Source: Polytrichum commune (lineage: Eukaryota > Streptophyta > Polytrichopsida > Polytrichales > Polytrichaceae). From it: 64,000 bases of DNA. This document shows positions 10,662 to 21,659 of the stretch, piece after piece. The position numbers and the translations under genes are program-made. A model generated the notes under the pieces. It was not told where the DNA came from. It did not search any database and saw only the letters and a list, made by a program, of their open reading frames with translations. The stretch is from positions 36,210,001 through 36,274,000 of the forward strand of contig OX485806.1 of NCBI GenBank assembly GCA_950295325.1, in the 5' to 3' direction. Every line of letters begins with the position of its first letter. Positions within the stretch are counted from its first letter, which is position 1.

Positions 10662-12540
10662 CTCCTTGGTTGCGCTCCCTAGCTCCAATCCTAAATTAAA
10701 GTCTAGGGTTAATTGGCTTACTTGAGTGTTTCTTGTTTGGTTTGGGGTTGATACAGGCCGAGCCGCTACCTCCTCGTCCTACTCCTAATCCTCAAAATAT
10801 GCTTTGAACGCTTCCATTGATCCTTTAATGGACACTCCCAGTTTCTACTCCACTTCCCGAGAGTTGACCTTATCTTCTTATTTGTAGCTAATTTAGATGT
10901 GAAACTCAGGTTATTCAACGATCAAAATATCATTTTTATACACTATAATTTTTGCTTCACCATATTAATCCATTACTATATGTCATCAATTTTTTAGAGA
11001 CCTAAAATCCATTCTAACTGGATAAGAATTGCAAAAGTTATAAGGCTAGAAGTACAATGTCCATTCAACCAATCATTCCACCTTTAAGAATTCATAATTA
11101 ATTCATTATTACTAATATTGGAGTTTGCAATACACCTTTGGAAAACTTACATGAAGATCTATCAAAGAAAAATATAAGTTTAAGAAGATAAACTTAAATT
11201 GATTGAGCAGCCTCACTCGAGGCCTCACTCTAACGCAACCAATCAATACGAAGCCTAGATTACATGTAACTTGAGAAAAAAATAACTCATATCTCATTCA
11301 AATCCATCATAAAATAAAGATCCATAAAAATGAAATTATTCATAAAAGAAAAAGAATAATTAGGTCCGCACATCCAACTCAACACGGCAGCATTGATTTT
11401 ACACACCTAGATAGCAGTAATATCCAAACTATGTATCAATATTTGAAAATTCATATCTAATTTATTATTTAATCAAATGATATGTTCTAAATGACTTAAA
11501 AAGTAAGATAAAAAAATTAGTTGGAAAAAGATATAATATTAGAAATTGAAGCTTTTCTTAGGCCAGCAAGTTTGATCCAATAGCCGTTGCTTGAATAAAC
11601 ACCTTACTTTGTACACCAATTTTGAAAAATTATAACTCTTTGCTCCTTTAATCAAATCACAAACTAGAAATTGCTAAGAATAACTACAGAAGAGCTCTAC
11701 AAGAAAATAAAATGATAATGATTTGATCCGAGGTGGTAAACCAAACATTTATGTCATCAGTCACTAAGGTCTACAACACCTCAACTCCTAGAACATGAAC
11801 TTTAATCTACCTCTAAAGGAAAAAGAGAAAGAGATTTTGTAGGTTGATAAACACATATTAACTTGGAAAAGGTAGAGAAGGGTCTTCTTCAGACCTTCCT
11901 ACAAGGAAAATAAAAAGACAATGAGACAATTTTGTACCTAATTACATGGAGATAGGGTTTTGCCCAAATGTCAGGGGATGAAAGAATTTGTAGTGTGAAG
12001 ACAAAGAGTTTTTAAACCTTCTTACAAAAAAATTGGACCCCTCCGCCACCAGTTCCATATTTTCAAATCCCCCTTCCCAAAATTTAGACTTAGAGGTTTT
12101 TTCGGTTGAGGTTGCCACCCTCTTGCTAAAGTGGCATTAATGGGAGTCCTTCAAATTTCTGGTTATTTTTGGCCACCTAGTTGGCAAAAAGACATGTGTT
12201 TTTAAAAAAAAAATTATTAACTTAAAAGTCTTCACGCCAATTTTTCCCTCTTACACCGAACACCTCTACTTGTCTTATATGGCCCACACTAACAAATAAA
12301 CTAATCCCTGCTTAGCTAGCCTCTTCTGACTTAACATCTTAGCTTGTTTCTTTTTCTAGCTAGCATTTCTTCCCGCTAAGTTAGTTTCTTTCCTTGTTAG
12401 CAATTTTTTTCTAACTTAGATAGTTTCTACCACTAGTTAGTTTTCTTTTTTACTATCCTTATCTTAAATAATTTTTTTCCCTTCATGAGTGACGAGTGAA
12501 GGCCCGAATTTGTCGGTGATTCACCTTCCCCTTTGTGGGG
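10662..12540. other. AT-rich region, no gene seen
   Basis: No recognisable coding content. 12150-12480 has a pyrimidine-rich strand with repeated CTAGCTAGC/TTAGTTTCTTT words. No TSD-bounded insertion identified. Confidence 0.4.
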
Positions 12541-12544
12541 CTAA

Positions 12545-12850
12545 ATGCTAAATGAACTAATTTTCCCCAATTCCTTATCAATTCTAAAATCCGAACTAAA
12601 AGTGATCCCGTGGAATGGTGGATTCATGTGGGGACTCGCTGAAATGGCAGTTGTTCAAGTGCTTGGGTCCGTTGAGGACGAGCGCACATTCTCAAATGTG
12701 GCATTCACAAAGTCCAAATTACGTAACCGTTTGAGTGAGCACTTGGCAGCATGTGTAGGCATATTTAGCCAAAAGTTTTACAAGATGGAAAACTTTCCTT
12801 TTGAGAAGGTTTATGAGATATGGCATGCGAATCACAAACGAGATTGCTAG
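12545..12850 (+). pseudogene. hAT transposase, C-terminal dimerisation fragment
   Basis: The 101-codon frame contains SVEDERTFSNVAFTKSKLRN followed by HLAACVGIFSQKFYKMENFP. This is the conserved block at the extreme C terminus of hAT transposases (hATC dimerisation region), with the usual E-R-x-F-S and K-x-x-LRNRL pattern and the final Phe-Pro region. The BED zinc finger and the DDE core are absent upstream, so this is a remnant. The frame is open to the natural C-terminal stop, and no TIR was located. Confidence 0.8.
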
Positions 12851-14176
12851 CTCGTTGCAATCTAATATGTAGTTGGTTCCTAGGTACAAGAAATTATGTA
12901 CGAGTTTCAATATTCCTCAATGATGACATTCTTGGCTCTATGATGCTGGGTATACTTGGAATTCCACCTCCATGAGTGTTTTTTGGGGGGGGGGATTTAT
13001 GATTGCAACTTGAGTATGTGCTTTACATGTATGCTTGGCAGCTTGAGTATGATTTCATTTGGAGTGAATGTAGTTATGGTGGAGATCATGTTGAATGATG
13101 TAGTTAGCTAGATTTGAAGTTGAGAGTTCTTGGGTATGCCCTTGCAATAATTCAGAACTTTTAGGTGGATATGCTTGATTATACACGTTGAGCGATTGGA
13201 TAGGCTTTAGTATTTCCTTGATTCGAATTTCGGAGTGCCTGAGTATGCTATTGCAGACTGTTTGAGTGTTTGTTGGGTATCCTTGCTTGTTGGGCAGAGG
13301 GCGTTGGGTTTCCTTGCTGAGTGTTTGCAGGTTGTTTGAGCTCAAACTTGAAAATGCAGAGTCCTAGACTCCAAGCCTGTTGGTTTGCTCATCCGTCGCA
13401 GTTTGGTGCAATTTTGTGTCATGGTTTTGTAATTGGCAATTTTGTAAATAAGGTTTTTGAGGTTTTTGGAAGTCACCATTGGAGTCTGGTTACTGGAGGT
13501 GGAGGCTCCTTGTATACAACAGCCGAGGCCTCGCCTGAGAGGACTTTATTTTTATTCATTAGAATTTAAATTTTAGAGGACATAGATGATAGAAGTTAAA
13601 TTTAAAATTTTGTAGCAATTGGTTTTAAGTACTCGCCAATGTGCACAATGTATTTGAAGGGTTGTTGCCAATTTAATGACATTTTTTAATGCATTATCGC
13701 CTAAATGAGCAATGAATTCTATTTGCCTATCGCCCTATTTGTACTATTGTGATTTACGTCATGTAGCCAAACGGTGAAAAATGAAACATATAATTCTAAA
13801 AACAAAACTACTTAAAAAAAACATGCATTAGCCACTACAACGAACTTCATCCACAGTCCACACTTCTATGCCACCCGTCCGAAATTAAGAAAATGCCAAA
13901 AAAAATGGCTGCCCCTGAACCCATGCTGACTACGGAATACATAGATCTCCCTGAACCTAGGCTAGCGGCAAACCCACCCCCCTTGCATGCCCTAATTCCC
14001 TAAGTACGCATGCTTGTCAGGACTAGTGCCATTGATAGGGAAGAACTTAATGCCTACACAAGGACAAGTAAAGGCCTTGGAGTCACCGAACCCACACATG
14101 TGGTAAAATAGGGGGATGACTTGTGGCTAGGGGTGAAAGGCCTAGTACAGATGAACTACACAAAATATGATAGTTA
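12851..14176. other. Unassigned region, no gene seen
   Basis: Contains a G-run near 12985 and, at 13020-13280, several loosely repeated TTGAGTATG/TTGGGTATG words. Short ORFs only, none recognised. Confidence 0.4.
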
Positions 14177-14743
14177 GGGCCGCTTCACACTATGGCCGTC
14201 CAAGTCAAGAGGCCGTGGGATTGAGTGGCCAAACTTTGTTGAGTCCAAAGAAATGAGCTGAAAATAGTCAGCCAATGAAATATAGTAAGTGGAGCCTTTG
14301 GCTGGGCATAGTGTGAAGCTTCCAAAGGTCAAGCCCGAAGTCCAAACCTTTGGCCATGAACTCCCACGGGCTCTCGACTTGGATGGCCATAGTGTGAAGC
14401 CTCCAAAGGCCGAGCCCAAAGTCCAAACCCAAAGGAGCATCCCACTTTATTCCTTGCTCAAAATAACCCCTCCAATCTAACGGCCAAGATCTTGTCAATG
14501 ATTGATTTTTTAATGAGAAAAACCAATGGCCTCTCAACCATAGTTTGGGTTTCCATTCCTGTCCGACCCAAACTTTCTTCAAGAGTCCGTTGCCTTCTTC
14601 AAAAAGTAATCATTTTAAATTGCGATGGCCTTTGGACTTTGGCCATAGTGTGAAGGGTCGAGAGGCCGAACTCTTGGTTTCTTGTAATTTGATTGGTGAA
14701 GATCGACGGCCTCTCGACCTTCGGCCATAGTGTGAAGCGCCCC
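14177..14743. mobile_element. Tourist-like MITE with internal repeats
   Basis: Left end GGGCCGCTTCACACTATGGC, right end the complement of GGGGCGCTTCACACTATGGC, flanked by TTA at 14174-14176 and 14744-14746. The terminal motif GGCCATAGTGTGAAGC also recurs internally near 14310, 14385 and 14640, so the element is partly built from repeats of its own end. ORFs on both strands here (for example 14268-14582) are by-products of this palindromic sequence. Confidence 0.8.
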
Positions 14744-15050
14744 TTAGTGTTTGATACACTAAATACCAACGCATACACTAAATATCAATAACCGTATGAG
14801 AGTAAGTAACATTGAATGTAAACTCAAACACTAAATATCAAATATGGTAATATGTGGAAGTTACATGTTTTAATTTAGTGTTAATAAGGATATGAAACAA
14901 AAGGATATAATAGGGGAGATGGCAGTAGGGAAGGTAGCAACACATTTATGTCTAACACTAATTGTCAAAGAATTGAAAATTAGTGTCGAGCATGGTAGGG
15001 TGGTAACAACACTAAATATAATCAAACACTAAATATCATATTTTTTGTAG
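14743..15050 (+). mobile_element. MITE-A copy 3
   Basis: Inverted relative to 1605-1927 and 5865-6176. Begins TTAGTGTTTGATACACTAAA and closes with AACACTAAATATAATC...ATTTTTTGTAG. It directly abuts the Tourist-like element on its left. Confidence 0.7.
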
Positions 15051-15206
15051 TTTTCAAAATTCACTAATTTTTCACTCATTATTAGCCGTCCTTCACTAAT
15101 TGGGATAATCAATGTAGTTAGATTATGGTGTCTAAAACACACTTGGCTTTTATACAAACCAACCTTGTGTCATTTGAAAGGACCATTTAGGCGGTCACTT
15201 TACACA

Positions 15207-15430
15207 CTACACTAAATATGATATTTAGTCTAACTTACTATTTGAAATTATGCAATGCTATAATTGTTTATTGTGCATCTCATTTTTTTACCAATCATGG
15301 TCGAATTGGTTGTTTACACACTATAGAACATTAACATTTTTACTTGCTTAGAAAAAATATTAATAGTAGAAAGATATAGGAACATGTAACTCCAAACAGT
15401 AAGTCACATTGAGCATAATATTTAGTGTAG
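15207..15430 (+). mobile_element. MITE-B, complete (224 bp)
   Basis: Terminal inverted repeats CTACACTAAATATGATATTT and, at the other end, ATATTTAGTGTAG. The body matches 55406-55626 (GCAATGCTATAA, GGTTGTTTACACACTATAGAACATTAA). No convincing TSD. Confidence 0.75.
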
Positions 15431-16454
15431 TGATATGGATCAGGGCACAACCCTTTTGACTAATTTACATCAAAACATGTGGTCATTTGGTGAGCCTAGC
15501 CGTTTGGGTTGACAACCCTCATAGATCTACAGAGCCTAAGACAATAATGGAACGTAAAAGGTGAGATAGAATTTTGGGCATGTCAAACAACTTGGAAAAT
15601 TTCCAAACAAAAAATGCATAGATCGAGAAAACTATAAAGAGTCTACAATTTTTTTCACAAATAATAATTTCATTTGCAACCTACAGAAATTTGCAAAGTT
15701 GTTCTAAAACATGATCCTTATAGGTAGCTTAGATAACTTGAAAACATTTCAAAAGAAAATCCATAGATTTGAAAACTTAGAAAGAATCTACAAAATTATT
15801 CTTAAAAAGTATTAAATCATCAAGCAATGGCCTTAAGTTTGAGAAGTAAGTTGTCATGATTCATATCCATGAAAGTGTGGATGTCAAAGACTCTCGTTTA
15901 GGATGGTAGTAAGTAGTTTGGAACAAGAGCTCTACCAGTTATATCTAATATTAGAAGATGTTAGTGGAAACCTCAATATGCGCAACTATGAATATATAAA
16001 TATACTTTTTGTGAAGTTTAGGTGTATAAATGGTAAATTCATATGGTGAATTTCAGTGTTATTCTGGTGAAATATATTTAAGTTCATATTTGATGTTTTT
16101 GAAAATAATCGTGATATATTTTTAATTAAGAAGTAGAATTCATTTGAAGATATCATTATAAATTACGTCTAATTGATTAAATTCAAAATTCGAAGGATTA
16201 CGTTATATCAATATTTTAGTCCCGTTTTTGGTAGGTTGATGTTATTTTATAGAATATATTTGAAGGAATTCAATATATACTTGTAAAATTACGAAATGTT
16301 CATGTGAGTTAATTGATGAGACATTACAAACTCACGACCGTGACAAACAGTTGGTTATGATTGTGTGGTTGGTGATTGTCTTTTTTTTTATTCAATTTCA
16401 TTACATATTTCACTACACATCACACAATTTCATTACACATTACACAAAAGTTGT
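15431..16454. other. AT-rich region, no gene seen
   Basis: Short imperfect internal similarity between 15590-15700 and 15720-15830 (AACTTGGAAAATTTC, then CATAGAT). Otherwise nothing recognised. Confidence 0.4.
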
Positions 16455-17345
16455 TGTAGGCATGCTCCAAATTTAGAGAGTAGAAGAACAACGTCAAAGT
16501 AATGAAGAATGGCAACCACTTGTACAAAGAATCTCCATCAATCTCATCCAAATATGCTTCAACTTCATCAATGTTCTAGCCAAATAATACAGGGGGCATC
16601 CTTGTTTAACACCAATATCGAACATTACTTCACCATGTGTGTCGCCGTTTATTTGAACTTTTGTGTAGACTACGGTATACATGGCTTTTGTAACATGCTG
16701 TAAATAAGGTAGTTCACCTAGATGATAGATAGATAGATAGATAGATAGAAACTCCGGTCCCTTTTTAGCAAGGGGCCGGCGTGAATAAAGTGTCCGTTCA
16801 GAATGTCAATGACCTGATGCCCACCGGACAAGGGGACATTGGGGCAATACTACTCTCCCCTTTCGAGGATGGGCACTATAGTGACACACTATACTAGTTC
16901 CTAGCTAGCCACTAGTGCCTTAAAGATACCGGACATGGTATCCCCCTAAAGGGCTTTGAGGTACCCATACAACAAGGTCCAAGGACCCCCCACCATAGTT
17001 AGGTGGACTAAGGTGGTGAGCACCACGCCGGCATGGGGAGGTAGTTCACCTAATCATTGGAGGCATGCTCAAAGCTTGTCACATGGGACTATGTTAAAAC
17101 CTTTTTTGACATCAACAAACAAGAATAGAGACATCAACGTCCACATACTTCTTGTATAGTTAAAGTATGTAGTATGAGGGTGTGGTCCAAAGTGGATCTA
17201 CCATCCCTGAAAGATGTTTGTCCTCTCGCTTTGACCCCTTACAATTCCATCATTGACTAATTATTTTCTCTGAAACATAGCCATAGATTTTTCGATTCCA
17301 AGGCCTTTATTACAATGATGGCCATTCTCTCAAATTCATGTTCCA
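16455..17345 (-). pseudogene. RTE-like LINE reverse transcriptase remnant
   Basis: Read on the minus strand, pieces of a non-LTR reverse transcriptase appear in the right order: RSTLDHTLILRTLI near 17180, a degraded fingers/palm piece, then VQINGDTHGE with GVKQGCPL near 16600, then YFDVVLL near 16490, corresponding to the catalytic (Y/F)ADD box with its key residues lost. The combination of the STLDH..LRTLI motif with GVKQGCPL points to an RTE-type LINE. Frameshifts, stops and the degraded catalytic box show that it is dead. It is split by the retroposon at 16721-17038. Confidence 0.75.
16721..17038 (-). mobile_element. 318-bp retroposon with (GATA)n end and 14-bp TSD
   Basis: Bounded by a perfect 14-bp direct repeat AGGTAGTTCACCTA at 16707-16720 and 17039-17052. 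On the plus strand it begins with a GATA microsatellite (about 16724-16748), so in the sense (minus) orientation it ends in (TATC)n, as expected for target-primed insertion of a SINE or the 3' end of an RTE-like LINE. It is much less AT-rich than its surroundings. No clear A-box/B-box pair was seen. It interrupts the older LINE relic. Confidence 0.7.
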
Positions 17346-17642
17346 CTGATGTAAAATGATATTCTAATACACTAAAAACAAAAATTGACTCGCCCCAAAA
17401 GAAGAGAATTGGGTTGGACCAAATTAAGAGGTTAATATGCTTCCTTCATAGTGGACAAGTTTACGTAGATAAATTTGAGGTATGCTCCTATGCAAGAATC
17501 TCCCTTAGCCTTACAGTTGATTATTGATCTAATCTAAATGCCACCCGCGTCTTACGTGTTTTTGTTACGTTATGTTATGTGAGCCCAATCAATCTGTGCA
17601 AACTCATGGGGAAGCTCCCTTTAACTTACTACTTAGGGGTTA
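17346..17642. other. Spacer, no gene seen
   Basis: May hold decayed upstream LINE sequence on the minus strand; no conserved motif seen. Confidence 0.3.
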
Positions 17643-18515
17643 GGGGTTGTTTACACCATGGACCATGAAGTCGTCCCAGGACCACTTCGGTTTACACCAA
17701 GGAAAAAATGATAGAGCGACCATGGAGGTCGAGTTCCCTAAATGACCTATTTTAAGGCCTAAATAGTCCACTGACATGGTCCTCCGCGTTTTGCGGTGAG
17801 AGAGGCAAGAGAGGTGGTATGGTAGGAAAAGGCAGGGGACCATGGTAAAGAAATTCCGTTATAATGAATTATTAATGTTTTTTTTTGGGAGGGGAGGCTA
17901 TATATGCAACTCTTCCCACTAGGTAAGGCTCACAAGACACACTTTTCAATATCTGTGTTATAATGAATCTTGAGAAGCAAGTTTGCCCTATATGTGCCTT
18001 GATCATATCATAATCCATGAGACACATCATTTCTTCCCTACACTACCCCTTAAACCGGCTCCCACATGTTTCACCAAACAATGTGGGACATCTAGAACTC
18101 AAGAATTCGAGTACACATGGTGAAGCAGATTGCAAATAATGCTCAATGTACAACACAAGGTACATGTCACATGTAAAATTTAAATCCCTCATTATTTTTT
18201 GTAGAAATTTTTGTGAGAAGAGCTGCAAGCCACATCTTCGACATTTAACAAGAAGTGAAAGCAATTGAAGCCCAAGAGAAGACAAGAGACAAACTTGAAT
18301 TTTTTTCAAAACTACCTTTTCTTAGGCATAAATTAAAAAAATAAATCATCACATTCACTTTTTGGTGCATGGTCATTCTTCTTGGTCCACATTTGGTTTA
18401 CAACTAATGAGGGGCCCAAAGGCTTCGTAATTGATTTTTTAAGAAATCAGTCCATGGAAGGTGGTTTTTTTATTGAAAAAGGCCATCTTCCATGGTCCAT
18501 GGTGTAAACCAGCCC
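17643..18515. mobile_element. Tourist-like (PIF/Harbinger-type) element, 873 bp
   Basis: Ends GGGGTTGTTTACACCATGGA and the complement GGTGTAAACCAGCCC, flanked by TTA at 17640-17642 and 18516-18518. Same family as 5484-6925, in opposite orientation, and it lacks the inserted sequence found there. The 88-codon minus-strand ORF at 18043-18309 lies in this non-coding element; no transposase motif is present. Confidence 0.8.
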
Positions 18516-18518
18516 TTA

Positions 18519-19618
18519 TTCACCAAACTCCCATTTCAATGGTGGAGGATAAAGTTTGGTTCAATCAACCCATCCAAATTTTTGTTGCAGGCACAATCAA
18601 TTGCCAATGTACATTTGACCCCGGACATGACTTCCTTGTTTCCTACATAATGTCTAGTGAGTACCTTGAACCCATGTTGGGGCTTTTGGTTCATACCTCT
18701 TGAAAGTCCCAGCTTGTTTTTGAAATGTAAGATGATCTAAGATAGAAGGCTTGAGACCTAATATTTTGGTGATTTTAGATGTCATGTTCTAAAATGTTCT
18801 AAAATGCAGTAATGAAATTTGGCAATTGAAATCAATATAGGTACAATCTATCAAAACAAGTCTTATACATATCTCCATATGGGAGCATGGGAGGACAAGT
18901 CTTTCTCATGCACTTCCAACATGGGTCCAACACCACACATTACACCAACATTCATGATGTCATTCTACAAAGGGATCAATATAAGCTAACATGAGTCTAA
19001 GTTTTCATAATCTACGAATCACATGGTAGAAAACATGGTAGAATTCACTAGTAGAAAACATGGTCCTAAAGAACATGTTTGTGAGTTTGATTATCAATTC
19101 AAGTACTCTAATGTGTTGTGGCAAATGTCAATAAGTTAACTAATATTGGACATTATATTGACAAATAACAAATGTGACATTTGTAGGCCTCTAGGCAACT
19201 AAGCTAGGCCCTTAAGTGTACAAAGCACTTAATACCAATAACTATGTAATGCCAATTGAATGTTGGCACTGCAAGTAAGAAGGGGTCTACGTGATTACAC
19301 CTCTCACTTTAAATAATTCATAGGAGGCATGTTGCTAAGTATCATTTGTTGTAGGTCATTTAAGACCCTTTTGACATAGTCAACACAAAAGTATGATATC
19401 TAATGACATGCCTCTTGGAGTCTTGGGGCTCTTGTTAAATGGGAGGTGATTTTTTTTGGCAGACGTTCTGGAGCGCTGCTGACTTATCTGGGGAGTTGTC
19501 AGGGACCAGGGACCAGGGGCATGTGCCACAGTGCCACACACAGTGTGTGCAGACAGAGAGAGCCTCAGAGAGGGATCACTGTCTGGGGAGAACCGCTATC
19601 TATAGGCCGCTCACGCTT
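18519..19618. other. No gene seen; GC-richer patch at the right end
   Basis: 18519-19435 is ordinary AT-rich spacer. 19440-19618 is distinctly GC-richer with GGGACCAGGGACCAGGGG and CACACACAGTGTGTG words. A short inverted repeat, GGCCGCTCA at about 19605 and TGAGCGGCC at 20738-20746, spans the hAT insertion site. Confidence 0.4.
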
Positions 19619-19626
19619 GTCTCATG

Positions 19627-20732
19627 CAGTGCTCAAAATTGAAGTCTTCAGTGCCTTTCAAATGGGTTTTGGGACTTCAAAAAATACCTCAAGGAAAACA
19701 GCCCTTCAAAACATAATCCTCATGTCTAAGTGCTCCCTTCACTTGAAATGTTGGATAAATAGTACCCTTCAAGTACTGTTCATCATCTCAAGTAGCCGTT
19801 TAACTCCGGTTGTTTAACTTTGGGCTCCAGATCTTAGATCCAGATGGGAATTAGTCCAGATGGGAATTGTATGTTGATAGGTTTGGTTGTGAGAAAGTGC
19901 ATACTTTGCACTATGACTCTATGCCCGGGTGTGATGTAGGGGGCTCGTTGGAGGATTGCATCACCCTTGGTAGACTATACGTCCAAAAGGTTATTGACTC
20001 ACTAAATGATCGCTTCCCTGACTTGCCCATTTTTAATGCGGCCAAGCTTTTCAGCCCAAAACACTATCCCATGGATGCATTGGATCAAGGCACTTTAACT
20101 GAGCAATGGTTGAACCGGTTGGTGACACATTTCAAGTGGAGCTCTGTTCTTGTTGATCAAGCCAATGCGGAGTTGCTCGAATTTGTGGAGATGTTATCTT
20201 CATCTTGTCAACACCGAAGTATGCATGAAGATTGGGTTTTTTGTGGCCGTGACCGAGAGTTTAAGATCAATTGGCCAACCCTAATGTCGCTATGGCAAGC
20301 CATACTTGTGATCCCTACTAGCACTGCTATTTGTGAGCGTGGTTTTTCAAAGCAAAATTGGGTTAAGAGCGAAAGGAGAACATGTCTAAACCTTGACACA
20401 CTTGATGCATTGATGAGGGTTAGCCTAAATAGTTTGGGAGTTGAATTCATAGATTGGAATGGCATTTTTGACACTTGGAAAACCGCTACAATAACCAACA
20501 AGCGTAGGGCATTGTCACTTCAAGAGGTGGAGTTAGATAGTTGATTCTCCATTATTTCATTGTACTAGAACCATGTACCATGCAAATCATGCATCATTTT
20601 AATATAAGTTTTATATTTCTTTGAAAAATTTCCATTGACGTCCTATATTTAGATATGCCCTTCAATTGCAATGCTGAAATTTCAGAGCCCTTCAAAATGA
20701 AATTCATATGAGGGCTTCAATTTTGAGCACTG
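19627..20732 (+). mobile_element. hAT transposon deletion derivative (1106 bp)
   Basis: TIRs CAGTGCTCAAAATTGAAG at the left and its exact complement at the right end, and a perfect 8-bp TSD, GTCTCATG, at 19619-19626 and 20733-20740. These are diagnostic of the hAT superfamily. CCTTCAA-type words repeat in both subterminal regions. It retains only the C-terminal part of the transposase, so it could move only with a transposase supplied elsewhere. Confidence 0.92.
19867..20544 (+). CDS. hAT transposase C-terminal fragment (225 residues, open frame)
   Basis: The last 80 residues carry the hAT dimerisation signature: W.TLMSLWQAILV, IPTSTAICERGFSKQN, then the K-S-x-x-R-x-x-LN block and a final W...F..W motif. 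The IP-x-ST-x-x-CERGFS form is that of the ZNF862/DUF4371-like hAT group. The N-terminal zinc finger and the RNase H-fold core with its first acidic residues are absent. The frame is nevertheless open for 225 codons to the natural stop, which suggests recent insertion or little time to decay. The ATG at 19867 is simply the first in frame and sits at the deletion junction; the true start was probably upstream in a full-length parent. Confidence 0.85.
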   Translation: MYVDRFGCEKVHTLHYDSMPGCDVGGSLEDCITLGRLYVQKVIDSLNDRFPDLPIFNAAKLFSPKHYPMDALDQGTLTEQWLNRLVTHFKWSSVLVDQANAELLEFVEMLSSSCQHRSMHEDWVFCGRDREFKINWPTLMSLWQAILVIPTSTAICERGFSKQNWVKSERRTCLNLDTLDALMRVSLNSLGVEFIDWNGIFDTWKTATITNKRRALSLQEVELDS

Positions 20733-20758
20733 GTCTCATGAGCGGCCCCCCACACATA

Positions 20759-21657
20759 CAGTCTAACCTTGATAATGTCACACCATCCGTTTCACCAAAA
20801 AGAGTGATATAAACAAGGTGTGACATATTTGATAATGTCACATTTTGAAGATTTGTGCATAATGTGATATTATCAAAAAAAGGGTAGAAAATCAAAATAA
20901 AATTACAATGTAAAAAAGAAAATAACAAATACGAGACTTCAATGTTTTTGAATGTAAAATCTAATTCAAATTTGTGAATAACAACAAGAGCACATCATAA
21001 TGTGTCATTGAGATCAGGTAAAGACCTCTCACACAAAGAAGCATCTAATGTCACATTGTTTTGTTGATGTTAAATGTGCAACACCAATTCTAATGAGTTT
21101 GTCATGGATTTTTTCCATTCCTAACAACTCCAGAGTGTTGAAAATCTGAGAACCTTGGCTAGCCATAAAATTCAAAACATCTTTAGCATATTTTTGTGCA
21201 TCGCTTAGCTTCACTACTTTAGACTCATCATCACTGCTATCAACAATCAATGGGTCTACTTCCATGGAATCAAGAACTTGTTCGCCATCTTGCACTAATT
21301 GCACAAGCTCCTCAGTAGAATATTCCACCTTAAAATCATCTTCACCTTCCATGTTTATGTACTCCAAAGGACAAAGCTTTTCTACAAGCTTGCCTTTGAC
21401 ATCCAAACCCAAATTCAATGCGGCGATGAGATTGCCCATCCATACTACAATCTGTCCATCCAACCATCACATACAATCCATCCATACTTGGTATTATCAC
21501 ATTTACACTACGGATTTTGGAAAAAAATAGTGACATTACCAAGGGTGATAGGGATAATAACGAGGGAGTTTTACACTATGAAAATCGGTTTCAAACTATT
21601 AGGTGACAATATCAAGGTGTTCTATTAACAAGGGTGACATTATCAAGGTTAGACCTG
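20759..21657 (-). mobile_element. pogo/Tigger-type element, copy 1 (899 bp)
   Basis: Left terminus CAGTCTAACCTTGATAATGT; right terminus the complement of CAGGTCTAACCTTGATAATG. Flanked by TA at 20757-20758 and 21658-21659, the target of Tc1/mariner-pogo elements. The subterminal regions repeat TGATAATGTCAC. Only the C-terminal transposase tail is retained. It lies 18 bp right of the hAT TSD. Confidence 0.9.
21029..21463 (-). pseudogene. pogo/Tigger transposase C-terminal tail, with early stop
   Basis: From LIAALNLGLD onward it is nearly the same as the 166-residue product at 54361-54861: LCPLEYINMEGEDDF, STEELVQLVQDGE and VVKLSDAQKYAKDVLNF. An acidic EEL-V segment followed by DA..Y...L..F is the usual tail of Tigger transposases, after the DDE domain. 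This copy stops after CFFV, 13 codons before the stop of the other copy. Its first eight codons come from different sequence. The HTH and DDE domains are absent. Confidence 0.75.
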
Positions 21658-21659
21658 TA

